DNA from: Promethearchaeota archaeon
GTDB lineage: Archaea > Asgardarchaeota > Lokiarchaeia > Sigyniarchaeales > SOKP01
DNA length: 9,938 bases
Reading direction: 5' to 3'
NCBI GenBank assembly: GCA_030606095.1
Contig: JAUWHC010000063.1
Span: 1 to 9,938 of the forward strand
The position numbers were made by a program, and so were the translations under genes. The notes beneath the pieces were generated by a model. The model was not told the DNA's origin and did no database searches. It saw only the letters and a program-made list of their open reading frames with translations. Positions 1 to 7,736 of the stretch are shown here, one piece after another. Numbering within the stretch: position 1 is the stretch's first letter; every line of letters starts with the position of its first letter.

Positions 1-10
1 AATTTAAAAA

Positions 11-30
11 ATTTTATTATTTAATAAAAT
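11..30. repeat. AT-only perfect inverted repeat
   Basis: Two perfect 9-base arms, ATTTTATTA and TAATAAAAT, are separated by TT. The repeat contains only A and T, so chance in this AT-rich sequence is a real explanation. It could be the terminator hairpin of a gene lying left of the window, or a regulator site for the plus-strand operon that starts at 177. Nothing in the sequence decides between these. The rest of 1-176 holds no gene; a more GC-rich patch at about 84-133 is described in the findings. Confidence 0.3.
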
Positions 31-176
31 AAAAAATAAATGGTTATTTATGGTAAAAAGCCGTTATTCAAAAATTAATTAAAACACGCGACGCTATTGT
101 GATGTGGTGGACAAAAGCATAGCATATTTGCGTTAGTAAATTAAAAAACAAATTAAAAAAGGAAAAAGAAGAGAAA

Positions 177-563
177 ATGAAAAAATATATCGTTTATATC
201 TTGCTGGGCGTATTATATCCCCTAATTAAATTAATTTTTATGATATATGGGTTTTTAGGTCCACGTGCTATAATATATGGAATAATTACTGGCGGTGTAA
301 CGATCTGTGCGGGAATTTTCGCTACTATAGAATTTAGGAAAAAAGATGATAAAGTGCGTAAACCCGTTGGACATTGGTTGGCTGTTTTATTGCCATTGGT
401 AATTCTTCCACTTACTCCATTAATTATGATATCTGAGAGAGGATTGGAATGGTTACAAGAAATGGATAAACTGATTATATTCATAATATTTGAAGTTCTT
501 GCAATTGCTCAATTTATTATGGCTATTAGTATGAAAAAAAATTTATTGAACCATAATAACTAA
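177..563 (+). CDS. small four-helix membrane protein of unknown function
   Basis: The product is a 128-residue protein that I do not recognise. Hydrophobic stretches at about residues 4-25, 31-52, 66-85 and 97-118 predict four membrane helices. The basic loop between helices 2 and 3 (about 54-62, R-K-K-D-D-K-V-R-K) and the lysines at 120-121 suggest that both ends and this loop face the cytoplasm. There is no signal-peptide cleavage motif and no cysteine pair or catalytic signature. The ATG at 177 follows a purine-rich stretch (GGAAAAAGAAGAG), a weak ribosome site, and is the first start in frame. The stop lies 10 nt before the start of the giant activase gene, so the two are probably co-transcribed. 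It may anchor or regulate the activase at the membrane, but that rests on position only. Confidence is high that it is a gene and low for any role. Confidence 0.75.
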   Translation: MKKYIVYILLGVLYPLIKLIFMIYGFLGPRAIIYGIITGGVTICAGIFATIEFRKKDDKVRKPVGHWLAVLLPLVILPLTPLIMISERGLEWLQEMDKLIIFIIFEVLAIAQFIMAISMKKNLLNHNN

Positions 564-573
564 TCTTAAAAAA

Positions 574-3500
574 ATGTATAGTATAGGTATCGATATTGGT
601 TATACATCAATTAAAATGGCTTTAATTGATAATAGCGACACTCTTATTTATCACAAATATCTATTACACCGAGGAGATACTATAAATACTTTAAAGGAAG
701 CTATTCAAGATATATTAAACTCTTTTACAACTAAGGAAATAACATATGGCTCTATAACGGGAAGTGGTTTTAAGTTTTTGGAGATAAAGAAATCCATTGA
801 ATTTATAAATAATATTACAGCTATAATTGAAGGAACAATAAAAGTAAATGAAAACGCTGAATCGATTATTGAAATTGGAGGTCAACGCGCTACATTCATA
901 ACAAAATTCCGTTCTGCTGATAAGTCAGGTATAAAGATTTCTATGAATGGGAATTGCTCTGCAGGTACAGGATCTTTTTTGGAAGAACAAGTATCTCGAT
1001 TAAATCTAAACTTAGAAGATTACTCTACTTATATAGAAAGGGCAAAATCTATACCTAGAATAGCAGGTAGATGTAGTGTTTTTGCTAAGACAGATATTAT
1101 CCATCATCAACAAGAGGGAAAGTCAATAGAAGATATCCTTCTTGGTCTTTGCTATGCTGTAGTTAGAAATTACAAAAATTCAGTCGTGAAAAACCTTACA
1201 ATAAAGAAGCCAATTGTTTTTATTGGTGCTGTTGCGAATAATAAGGGGATAATAAAAGCTTTGAATGAAATATTAGAACTAAAGAAGGGAGACTTGATTA
1301 TCCCCGCCCATTTTAACATCATTGGAGCAATTGGTGCAGCAATAATTTCACATAGGAAAAAAAAGAAAATCGATCTTGAAAAACTAATTGAAGATATAGA
1401 TACAAATGTTTATAAAAATAATACTATGCTCTCAGAACTATTACCTTTTGGATCTAAGGATAATAAGGACAAACATATAAATAGTCTCGTTCAAAATAAA
1501 GCAACACCAGTAAAATGCTATTTAGGTGTAGATGTCGGTTCTACAAGTATTAATTTAGCATTAATTGATGATAGGGAAGATATAATTGCTCATAGTTATT
1601 TAATGACGTTAGGAAAACCAATTGACGTGGTGAAAGAAGGGCTTAAAGATATTAAGAGACAAATAGGGAATAATGTAGAGGTACTGGGCGTTGGAACAAC
1701 GGGATCTGGGAGGTACATGATAGGTGATTTTATAGGTTCGGATATAATTATAGACGAGATTACTTCTCAGGCTAAGGCAGCGGTGACTATAGACGATACC
1801 GTTGATACCGTATTTGAAATTGGAGGTCAAGACTCTAAATATATCAGAATTAAAGATGGTATAGTTGTTGATTTCGAGATGAACAAAATATGCGCAGCGG
1901 GCACAGGCTCTTTTCTTAACGAACAAGCCATAAAGTTGAATATACCCCTTGAAGATTTTGGAGATCTAGCACTGAGTAGTAAGACCCCTTTAGATCTGGG
2001 AGAGCGATGTACCGTTTTTATAGAAACAAGCATAGCAGATCATTCAGCAAAAGGGGCTCGTATTGAAGATATTGTTGCAGGCCTTTGTTATTCAATAGCA
2101 AAGAATTATCTTAATAGAGTCGTTGGAACTAAGGAAATTGGAAAGAAAATATTTTTTCAGGGGGGAGTTGCATATAATCAAGGAGTTATTAATGCCTTTA
2201 GAGCTCTCATAGGAGATCGTATTTATATTCCGCCCTTTTTTAGCGTAACAGGGGCATTTGGTTCTGCAATTATAGCAAAGGAAGAAATGCAGAGTAAAAC
2301 AACCAAATTCAGAGGATTTAATATTGATAATATGAAATATAGTATAAAAGATTTTAGATGTAAACGTTGTTCTAACATGTGTCTGGTAAAAACAATACAA
2401 TTTGAGGGAACAACTCCAAGATTTTATGGGGCACGATGCGATATATTCGAAAGGGAGCATGAAACAGCTATAATAGAAAAGGATCGTAAAAAAGATATAT
2501 TCGAAGCTATTAATGAATTTTACTTACAAGGTTATGTAAAAAAGCTCGATTATAATAAAAAAACTATTGGTATTCCCAGAGTTCTTTTTATGCATAACCT
2601 ATTTCCTATGTTTAACAAATTTTTTAAAGAATTGGGATTTAATGTCGTTTTATCAAAATCTACCGATGAAGAGATTATTGAATTAAGCCAGCAATATACA
2701 ATGGACGAAACTTGTTTCCCTATTAAAATAATTAATGGACATGTAGCGTGGTTGATTAGTAAGGGAATAGATTATTTATTTCTACCTAGTTTATATTCAA
2801 TCAAACACGATATTTCCAAAACTAGAGAGAATTATGCTTGTTGTTACATGCAATCAGTATCTCAAATTATTAATAATGTAATGGATCTGGAAAAAAAGGG
2901 CATTAAACTTTTAGCGCCTGTTCTATCATTTAAGTCCGGAAAATACAAAATGCTTAAAACAATATTAAAATTGGGTAGAACTCTAGGTAAAAGCCGAGCT
3001 AAATCAATTAAATCACTTCTTAAAGGAATAAAACGTTTAATGGCATTTGATAAAGAAGTTTCAAAACTCGGAGAAGAAATTGTTCAATCGTTAAAACCTG
3101 AGGAAAAAGCTTTTGTAATCATTACTAGACCCTATGGAACTGTTGATATGGGTTTAAATATGAGAATACCACAAATTTTAATGGAGAAAGGGTATAAAGT
3201 AATACCTTTATCCGCATTACCGGCACATAAACATGATTTATTTAAAGAATATCCGAACATGTATTGGCCTTTTGGGCAAAAAATTATTTCAGGAGCGCAA
3301 ATAGTTAAAAAACATCCGAATTTGTATGCAATTTATATAACTAATCACGGATGCGGCCCTGATACAGCTCTAGCTCACTTTTTTAGAGAAGAGATGAATG
3401 GAAAACCTTATTTACATATAGAAGCAGACGAGCATTCCTCTAAGGTTGGAGTTATTACAAAGATTGAAGCCTTCATTAATAGTTTAAAACAAAAATCCAT

Positions 3501-4707
3501 TAGTAAAGAAAAAGTAAAATCGTTAGAAGATTATTCTAAAAGCGTTATTCATAAAAAAGTAAATATTCAGCGCGATTTATTTGCTTTAGAGAAGAATTTT
3601 ACTTTATATTTGCCTAATTTATATCCATACTCCCAGATTTTTGCAGCTATATTACTAAAAGAAAATATTAATACAAAAATATTGCCAACGACAGATGATT
3701 TGTCTATAGATATAGGTAGAAGAATTACTCTTTCCATGGAATATATCTCATTAACCGCATTGTTGGGGGATATCTTTAAAGAATTAAAAACAAGGAAAGG
3801 ACACGGGAATGATTTGGGTTTATTCATCCCTACATGTGAGGGATCAGATGTATATGGACAATATAGCCGTTTATTAAGAACTAAGTTCGATATAAATGGT
3901 CATAAGGATGTGAATATAATTTCACCTTTTATCGAAGATCTTTTATTATACGAGGAAAAATTTGTGGAAAAATTACTATTAGGGTTATTAGCTGGAGATA
4001 TTATTATGATAGACGGTGTTGAAAAAAGATCTCAGCATTTAACAACTATTATAAAGGCAATTGAGAAAAATAATTTTAATTTGAATCTTTTGGAAGAAAT
4101 ATCTTTAAATTTATATAAAAATTCTACTTGTAATTGCAAAAATAATGTGATTGCTGTAATTAGTGAGCCATTGATATTATTTAATGATTTTATCAACAAC
4201 TTTATTCTAAAAAAAATCGAGAAAGAAGGATTTCAAGTATTAATAGAACCTTTAAGTGAAGTTATGTGGTTTACCTGGAACGAGACGTTGGAAAATGTTA
4301 AAAAAAAAAAGAAATTCAAGGATAAAAATTATCTTATATTAAATTTAGAAAAAAGACTTATTGGTTTTAAAAATACAATTCACTACATTTCCGATATTCT
4401 ACAAGAAATTAGTCCGTTTGAATCAGATTTGGAACTTCTAGTTAAAAAAGCAGATAGATATCTAAATTATTATTCGGGAGGATTTGGAAGGTATAGAATT
4501 GGAAAATTGTTTTGTATTTCTAAAAGAGAAAGAGTAGATGGTATAGTAATGGTTTCTTCCTTGTATGAGAATACAAGTAATGTATTAAATATTTTAAATA
4601 AAGGATTTAAAAAGGATGTTTTAAAACCAATTCTTGAATTAGGATTTGATGGGAAACAAAATGAAATTGACGATATTAAGCTTCAATCTTTTTTATATTA
4701 TTTATAA
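574..4707 (+). CDS. giant 2-hydroxyacyl-CoA dehydratase activase-like protein (two BadF/BcrA-type ASKHA domains + DUF2229 + dehydratase-like C-terminus)
   Basis: This 1377-residue cytosolic protein has the layout of the roughly 1400-residue fused CoA-enzyme activases of anaerobes. In that family, ATP hydrolysis drives low-potential electron transfer from a [4Fe-4S] cluster held between two ASKHA domains. Domain 1 (about 1-262) has GIDIGYTS (5-12), GGQRAT (102-107), C128 in NGNCSAGTGSF and C167 in AGRCSVFAKTD. Domain 2 (about 316-570) has GVDVGSTS (318-325), GGQDSK (417-422), C440 in CAAGTGSF and C479 in GERCTVF. A four-cysteine motif follows (C596, C599, C603, C622). DUF2229 spans about 660-975, with DETCFPIKIINGH (711-723), RPYGT (852-856) and GCGPD (926-930). 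The last part, about 1005-1377, resembles HgdB-type dehydratase subunits but lacks their usual cysteine motifs. The ATG at 574 has no Shine-Dalgarno site; it begins right at the MYSIGIDIG strand expected at the N-terminus. The substrate or partner enzyme is unknown, and no dehydratase gene lies nearby. Confidence 0.9.
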   Translation: MYSIGIDIGYTSIKMALIDNSDTLIYHKYLLHRGDTINTLKEAIQDILNSFTTKEITYGSITGSGFKFLEIKKSIEFINNITAIIEGTIKVNENAESIIEIGGQRATFITKFRSADKSGIKISMNGNCSAGTGSFLEEQVSRLNLNLEDYSTYIERAKSIPRIAGRCSVFAKTDIIHHQQEGKSIEDILLGLCYAVVRNYKNSVVKNLTIKKPIVFIGAVANNKGIIKALNEILELKKGDLIIPAHFNIIGAIGAAIISHRKKKKIDLEKLIEDIDTNVYKNNTMLSELLPFGSKDNKDKHINSLVQNKATPVKCYLGVDVGSTSINLALIDDREDIIAHSYLMTLGKPIDVVKEGLKDIKRQIGNNVEVLGVGTTGSGRYMIGDFIGSDIIIDEITSQAKAAVTIDDTVDTVFEIGGQDSKYIRIKDGIVVDFEMNKICAAGTGSFLNEQAIKLNIPLEDFGDLALSSKTPLDLGERCTVFIETSIADHSAKGARIEDIVAGLCYSIAKNYLNRVVGTKEIGKKIFFQGGVAYNQGVINAFRALIGDRIYIPPFFSVTGAFGSAIIAKEEMQSKTTKFRGFNIDNMKYSIKDFRCKRCSNMCLVKTIQFEGTTPRFYGARCDIFEREHETAIIEKDRKKDIFEAINEFYLQGYVKKLDYNKKTIGIPRVLFMHNLFPMFNKFFKELGFNVVLSKSTDEEIIELSQQYTMDETCFPIKIINGHVAWLISKGIDYLFLPSLYSIKHDISKTRENYACCYMQSVSQIINNVMDLEKKGIKLLAPVLSFKSGKYKMLKTILKLGRTLGKSRAKSIKSLLKGIKRLMAFDKEVSKLGEEIVQSLKPEEKAFVIITRPYGTVDMGLNMRIPQILMEKGYKVIPLSALPAHKHDLFKEYPNMYWPFGQKIISGAQIVKKHPNLYAIYITNHGCGPDTALAHFFREEMNGKPYLHIEADEHSSKVGVITKIEAFINSLKQKSISKEKVKSLEDYSKSVIHKKVNIQRDLFALEKNFTLYLPNLYPYSQIFAAILLKENINTKILPTTDDLSIDIGRRITLSMEYISLTALLGDIFKELKTRKGHGNDLGLFIPTCEGSDVYGQYSRLLRTKFDINGHKDVNIISPFIEDLLLYEEKFVEKLLLGLLAGDIIMIDGVEKRSQHLTTIIKAIEKNNFNLNLLEEISLNLYKNSTCNCKNNVIAVISEPLILFNDFINNFILKKIEKEGFQVLIEPLSEVMWFTWNETLENVKKKKKFKDKNYLILNLEKRLIGFKNTIHYISDILQEISPFESDLELLVKKADRYLNYYSGGFGRYRIGKLFCISKRERVDGIVMVSSLYENTSNVLNILNKGFKKDVLKPILELGFDGKQNEIDDIKLQSFLYYL

Positions 4708-4723
4708 GTAAAAATAAGAAAAC

Positions 4724-5284
4724 ATAATAGCCTTTACAGCACCTTTTGAATTAGGTAGGTTAAATTTATGGATCTGCTCTGCTTTGATATTTATTCTATC
4801 TGCATTGATTAGTTTATTTATTCGTGGTAATTAGAAACGGGTAGTTACTGCCCCAAAATTATTTGGTAAGGAAAAAATTATATACTATACTTGGATTTTA
4901 ATAAATTTTTTTGTCTTCTTTTACTCAATTTTTGTCCCTATTATCATAGAGTCTATATGGTCTATTCGGGGTTTGATCGTTTTTATATTAGGCCTTATAA
5001 TGAATCTCAAAGCATCATATGATTACAGGGCAACACCTAAAGATCAATTGATAACAAAGGGAATCTATAAAATTAGTCGTAATCCCGATTATTTTAGCGC
5101 TTTTCTAATGTATATGGGGATGGGTTTAATAGGAGTCGCTTGGCCAATGTTAATACTTGCAATATTACATTTATTATTTTACCAGATAACTACCAAGTAC
5201 GAAGAGCGTATGTGTGTCGAAATATGGGGGGAAGAATTTAAAAAATATAAGAAAAAAGTAGCAAAAAACTTTTTATTTTTTTAA
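4724..5284 (+). pseudogene. decayed isoprenylcysteine carboxyl methyltransferase-like (ICMT/PEMT family) membrane protein
   Basis: One plus-strand frame stays open from just after a TAA at 4715 to the TAA at 5282-5284, broken only by a TAG at 4832-4834. Family-like sequence lies on both sides of the TAG. Before it are TAPFELGRLNLW and a membrane helix (36 codons). After it are 149 codons with further helices, TKGIYKISRNPDY, and the C-terminal KYEERMCVEIWGEEFKKY pattern, matching the ICMT/PEMT cofactor-binding end (usual RHP is RNP here). No ATG, GTG or TTG exists where the protein should begin; ATA codons stand at 4724 and 4727. A loss-of-start plus nonsense mutation in an otherwise intact gene is the simplest reading. 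A TTG at 4973 could start only a shortened piece lacking the first helices. TAG read as pyrrolysine is possible but would not explain the missing start. Members methylate lipids or prenylated cysteines using S-adenosylmethionine; the substrate here is unknown. Confidence 0.7.
5276..5282 (+). terminator. T-run at the end of the plus-strand genes
   Basis: A run of seven T overlaps the stop of the methyltransferase-like frame, with more T-rich sequence on either side. Archaeal RNA polymerase commonly stops at such runs without a hairpin. The position, at the meeting point of convergent genes, fits a terminator, but T-runs are frequent in this AT-rich DNA. Confidence 0.3.
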
Positions 5285-5325
5285 TTTCGTTTTAAAAATC
5301 GGATAGTGATAACTTTCACAGTTCT

Positions 5326-5616
5326 TTATTTTAAGATTTGTTTTCCCATTTCTGTTAGCTCCCAAAAATAAATATTGCTTAACTTATTTCCGAAGTTTTT
5401 ATTGCTATTTAAACAGCTGATGTTACAACTTCCGCACTTACTTGTATTATGAGAGGATCTGATACTTCTAAAATCGGATTTTATAATAAAACCCATCCGT
5501 TCTAAATTTTCTAATATTTGCTTCAAAAAGCGTTTTGTTATACCCAATTCTTCCGATAAAGATGTAATTGTATTTATGGTCCTCTTTGATAAAATTGAAA
5601 GCACTTTCATCAGCAT
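5326..5616 (-). CDS. FeoC-like small winged-helix protein with a cysteine cluster
   Basis: This 96-residue soluble protein has an N-terminal helix-turn-helix region (about 1-45; ITSLSEELGITKRFLKQILENLERMGFI forms the core). A cysteine cluster C61-x2-C64-x3-C68 follows, and then a short segment with W85. That order of winged helix, cysteines and tryptophan is the layout of FeoC, the small partner of FeoB that binds an Fe-S cluster and is thought to regulate or stabilise FeoB. It lies directly downstream of feoB in the same direction, giving the order feoA-feoB-feoC. Only three cysteines are present, whereas enterobacterial FeoC has four, so a cluster would need another ligand. A short Rrf2-type iron-sulfur regulator is the alternative. 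The ATG at 5616 was chosen because GAGAGGA lies 11 nt upstream; the Met two codons in is also possible. A T-run after feoB suggests partly separate transcription. Confidence 0.65.
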   Translation of the reverse strand: MLMKVLSILSKRTINTITSLSEELGITKRFLKQILENLERMGFIIKSDFRSIRSSHNTSKCGSCNISCLNSNKNFGNKLSNIYFWELTEMGKQILK

Positions 5617-5627
5617 AGTGTAATCAT

Positions 5628-5634
5628 TCCTCTC
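5628..5634 (-). promoter_or_regulatory. ribosome binding site of the FeoC-like gene
   Basis: GAGAGGA on the minus strand lies 11 nt before the ATG at 5616. The spacing is slightly long, but the site supports that ATG over the internal Met codon six bases further in. Confidence 0.45.
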
Positions 5635-5645
5635 AATTTTTAAAT

Positions 5646-5654
5646 AAAAAAAAA
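5646..5654 (-). terminator. T9 run after feoB
   Basis: On the minus strand a run of nine T begins 24 nt after the feoB stop, followed by ATTTAAAAAT before the FeoC-like start. It is a likely archaeal T-run terminator for feoAB. It may let only part of the transcription reach the FeoC-like gene, or the AT-rich stretch beside it may hold that gene's own TATA element. Confidence 0.4.
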
Positions 5655-5678
5655 GGATATATATATTTTAACGACTAT

Positions 5679-7736
5679 TTAAACGAATATTAGGTTGCCA
5701 AAATTAAAGCCAATAACCCCCCATAAAAAAGAACTCAAGAGATAATATGAAGTAAAACCAATAGTCCATTTTAATGATTTTGATTCACCATATATCATAC
5801 CTATAGTGCTAAGACATGGTATGGAAAAGAATATAGCAAATACAAAACCTAAAGCGCTTGCTGGGCTAATCTCTGCTAATAAAGTTGCCCCGAAAACCGT
5901 TCCTGAAAAATGAGTACCAAATAGATCAGGAATTGAACTAGCCATTGCACCACCGATACCATAAATTACTGCCATTGCACTAAGAGCCCCCTCTTTGGAA
6001 AAGATTGCTACTAATAAACATATCATAAGTCTCCAATCCATTCCCATGAACGCTCCAATAGGTTCAAGCACTTGACCGATTGTTGCGAGAAAGCTTGTTT
6101 CAATTTGGCCGTTAGGGAAATAGGAAAGCGTCCAAATAACAAAAAGTACGATCGCTATTATTGTCCCACCACGCTTTAAAAAAGCTTTTCCGTGTGTCCA
6201 GGCGTAAGTCCAAATAGTTTTCCAGTTGGGTTTGTGATATGGTGGAAGTTCCATAATAATTCCTGTATGTTCACCTTTTATTACAGTCCTTCTCAAGATT
6301 AACGATGTCAAGAAGAGATGCAAAAACATTGCAATAAATAAGAATAAAATTACTATCGGTGCAAAAGCTCCAAAAAAAAGTATAGTAATAAAGGGAATAA
6401 TTGACCATAATGCCATACAGGGGACGATAGGTGCTAAAAAGAGGGTAGTAAGCCTTTGTTTTGAGTTGTCCTCCACTCGAGAGCCCATAACACCTACCAT
6501 GTTGCATGAAAGACTCATAAAGAGCGGCATAAAGGACTTTCCGTGAAGACCCATTTTTGACATCACACGGTCCATAAGATATGCTAACCTTGGCAAGTAC
6601 CCACGATCCTCAAGATAACCTATTACCAAGAACGATGCCAATAAAAAGAAGAATACTGCAAAAGAAATACCAATACCCGGAATAAGACCATCGGTAAGCA
6701 TTGAATTCAGCCAATCTGGAGCGCCGACCAATGCAACTTTCAGGAGATTTGATATCATTCCAAAAATCATATAAGTAATCATAGAGAGAGGAAAGCCTAT
6801 GCCCATAATCGCAATCATAGAGAGCAGAAGAATCCCAATAGCAATAAAGGGACCAATAATAGGATGAGTGGCTTTTTTATCGAATTTGTTCCTAAATCTT
6901 ACTTTTCCTTTCTTTTCGGGAAGAACAACTGAGGTGGAAACTACTTGTTGAATCCATTCATAACGAGAACTAGCTGCAATTAATGGCCCTTTAGAGTTCC
7001 GATTAATCACTTGCTCTAAATTGTTCCAATGAACAGGTTCCATTTCATTTTTAATAAGTTCAATAATGTTTTTATCTTTTTCCATAAGTTTTATTGCCAC
7101 CCAATCTTCGTGATAAGGAACAGGAACTTTGCGAGAAATCAATTTTTGTACATTTTCAAGATCTGAGCGATAATCCTGACCAATCTGTGGTTTAGAAGGT
7201 GAATAATTCTTTCTATTTGATATAACTTCTTGAATTGCATTTAATAAATCTGAAAATCCTTCTCTTTTTGAGGCGATCATAGGTATTACCTTGATACCCA
7301 AGGCTCTTTCCATCGCTTTAGGATCTATCTTTCGACCTTCCTCCTTAGCCACATCCATCATATTCAATGCAAGGATTATGGGAGCAGATAATATTATCGC
7401 TTCAGCCGCTAGGTAAAGCGTACGTTCAAGTTGGGAGGCGTCTACCATTATGATTACAACATCAGGTTTTTCCTTTATAACGAAATCTCGGGCAATAACT
7501 TCTTCTAAAGAAGCAGCAGTGAGACTATAAGTACCTGGTAAATCTACCAGTTGATAATTAACTCCTTTATCTTTGAAATAACCTATTTTTTGTTCAACGG
7601 TTTTACCTGGCCAATTGCCAACATGCTGTTTCGAGCCTGTGAGACCATTGAACACCGTAGATTTACCCGTGTTAGGTTGCCCAGCAATAGCAAGGGTAAA
7701 AGTACACTCTTCCATTACCGCTTTTTGAGCGTTCAT
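5679..7736 (-). CDS. feoB: FeoB ferrous iron transporter, GTP-dependent
   Basis: This 685-residue membrane protein imports Fe(II). The N-terminal G domain (about 12-175) shows G1 GQPNTGKS (19-26, including the Asn associated with potassium activation), the switch-I segment VGNWPGKT ending at T46, G3 DLPGTYSL (65-72), G4 NMMD (125-128) and a G5-like ASKREG. A linker carries the GDI-like region to about 285. The membrane part (about 290-685) has several helices and the gate segment EDRGYLPRLAYLMDR (376-390). C411, C440 and C641 match the spacing and context of the three cysteines implicated in the iron pore of other FeoB proteins. The usual CNVP motif reads CNMVG (411-415), so its conserved proline is missing. 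The length is somewhat shorter than the enterobacterial protein, partly at the C-terminus. Its ATG overlaps the feoA stop (TAATG), and AGGAG inside feoA serves as its ribosome site, so the two are translationally coupled. Regulation is probably through the operator upstream of feoA. Confidence 0.95.
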   Translation of the reverse strand: MNAQKAVMEECTFTLAIAGQPNTGKSTVFNGLTGSKQHVGNWPGKTVEQKIGYFKDKGVNYQLVDLPGTYSLTAASLEEVIARDFVIKEKPDVVIIMVDASQLERTLYLAAEAIILSAPIILALNMMDVAKEEGRKIDPKAMERALGIKVIPMIASKREGFSDLLNAIQEVISNRKNYSPSKPQIGQDYRSDLENVQKLISRKVPVPYHEDWVAIKLMEKDKNIIELIKNEMEPVHWNNLEQVINRNSKGPLIAASSRYEWIQQVVSTSVVLPEKKGKVRFRNKFDKKATHPIIGPFIAIGILLLSMIAIMGIGFPLSMITYMIFGMISNLLKVALVGAPDWLNSMLTDGLIPGIGISFAVFFFLLASFLVIGYLEDRGYLPRLAYLMDRVMSKMGLHGKSFMPLFMSLSCNMVGVMGSRVEDNSKQRLTTLFLAPIVPCMALWSIIPFITILFFGAFAPIVILFLFIAMFLHLFLTSLILRRTVIKGEHTGIIMELPPYHKPNWKTIWTYAWTHGKAFLKRGGTIIAIVLFVIWTLSYFPNGQIETSFLATIGQVLEPIGAFMGMDWRLMICLLVAIFSKEGALSAMAVIYGIGGAMASSIPDLFGTHFSGTVFGATLLAEISPASALGFVFAIFFSIPCLSTIGMIYGESKSLKWTIGFTSYYLLSSFLWGVIGFNFGNLIFV

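Noticed and set aside
1609..2460. Minus-strand open frames opposite the activase (1609-1926, 1827-2033, 2092-2460)
   Set aside because: Their translations show no family features and lie antisense to strongly conserved activase motifs; they are shadow frames.
3567..3827. Minus-strand 86-codon frame opposite the activase C-terminus
   Set aside because: No motif or ribosome site; the plus-strand frame is clearly the coding one.
4973..5284. A separate 103-residue methyltransferase gene starting at TTG
   Set aside because: Family-like sequence continues in the same frame upstream of the TTG through a TAG, so this is the tail of a decayed longer gene.
5299..5325. Possible hairpin GTGA-TAACTT-TCAC in the convergent gap
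   Set aside because: Only four pairs, with no T-run directly after it on either strand; too weak to call a terminator.
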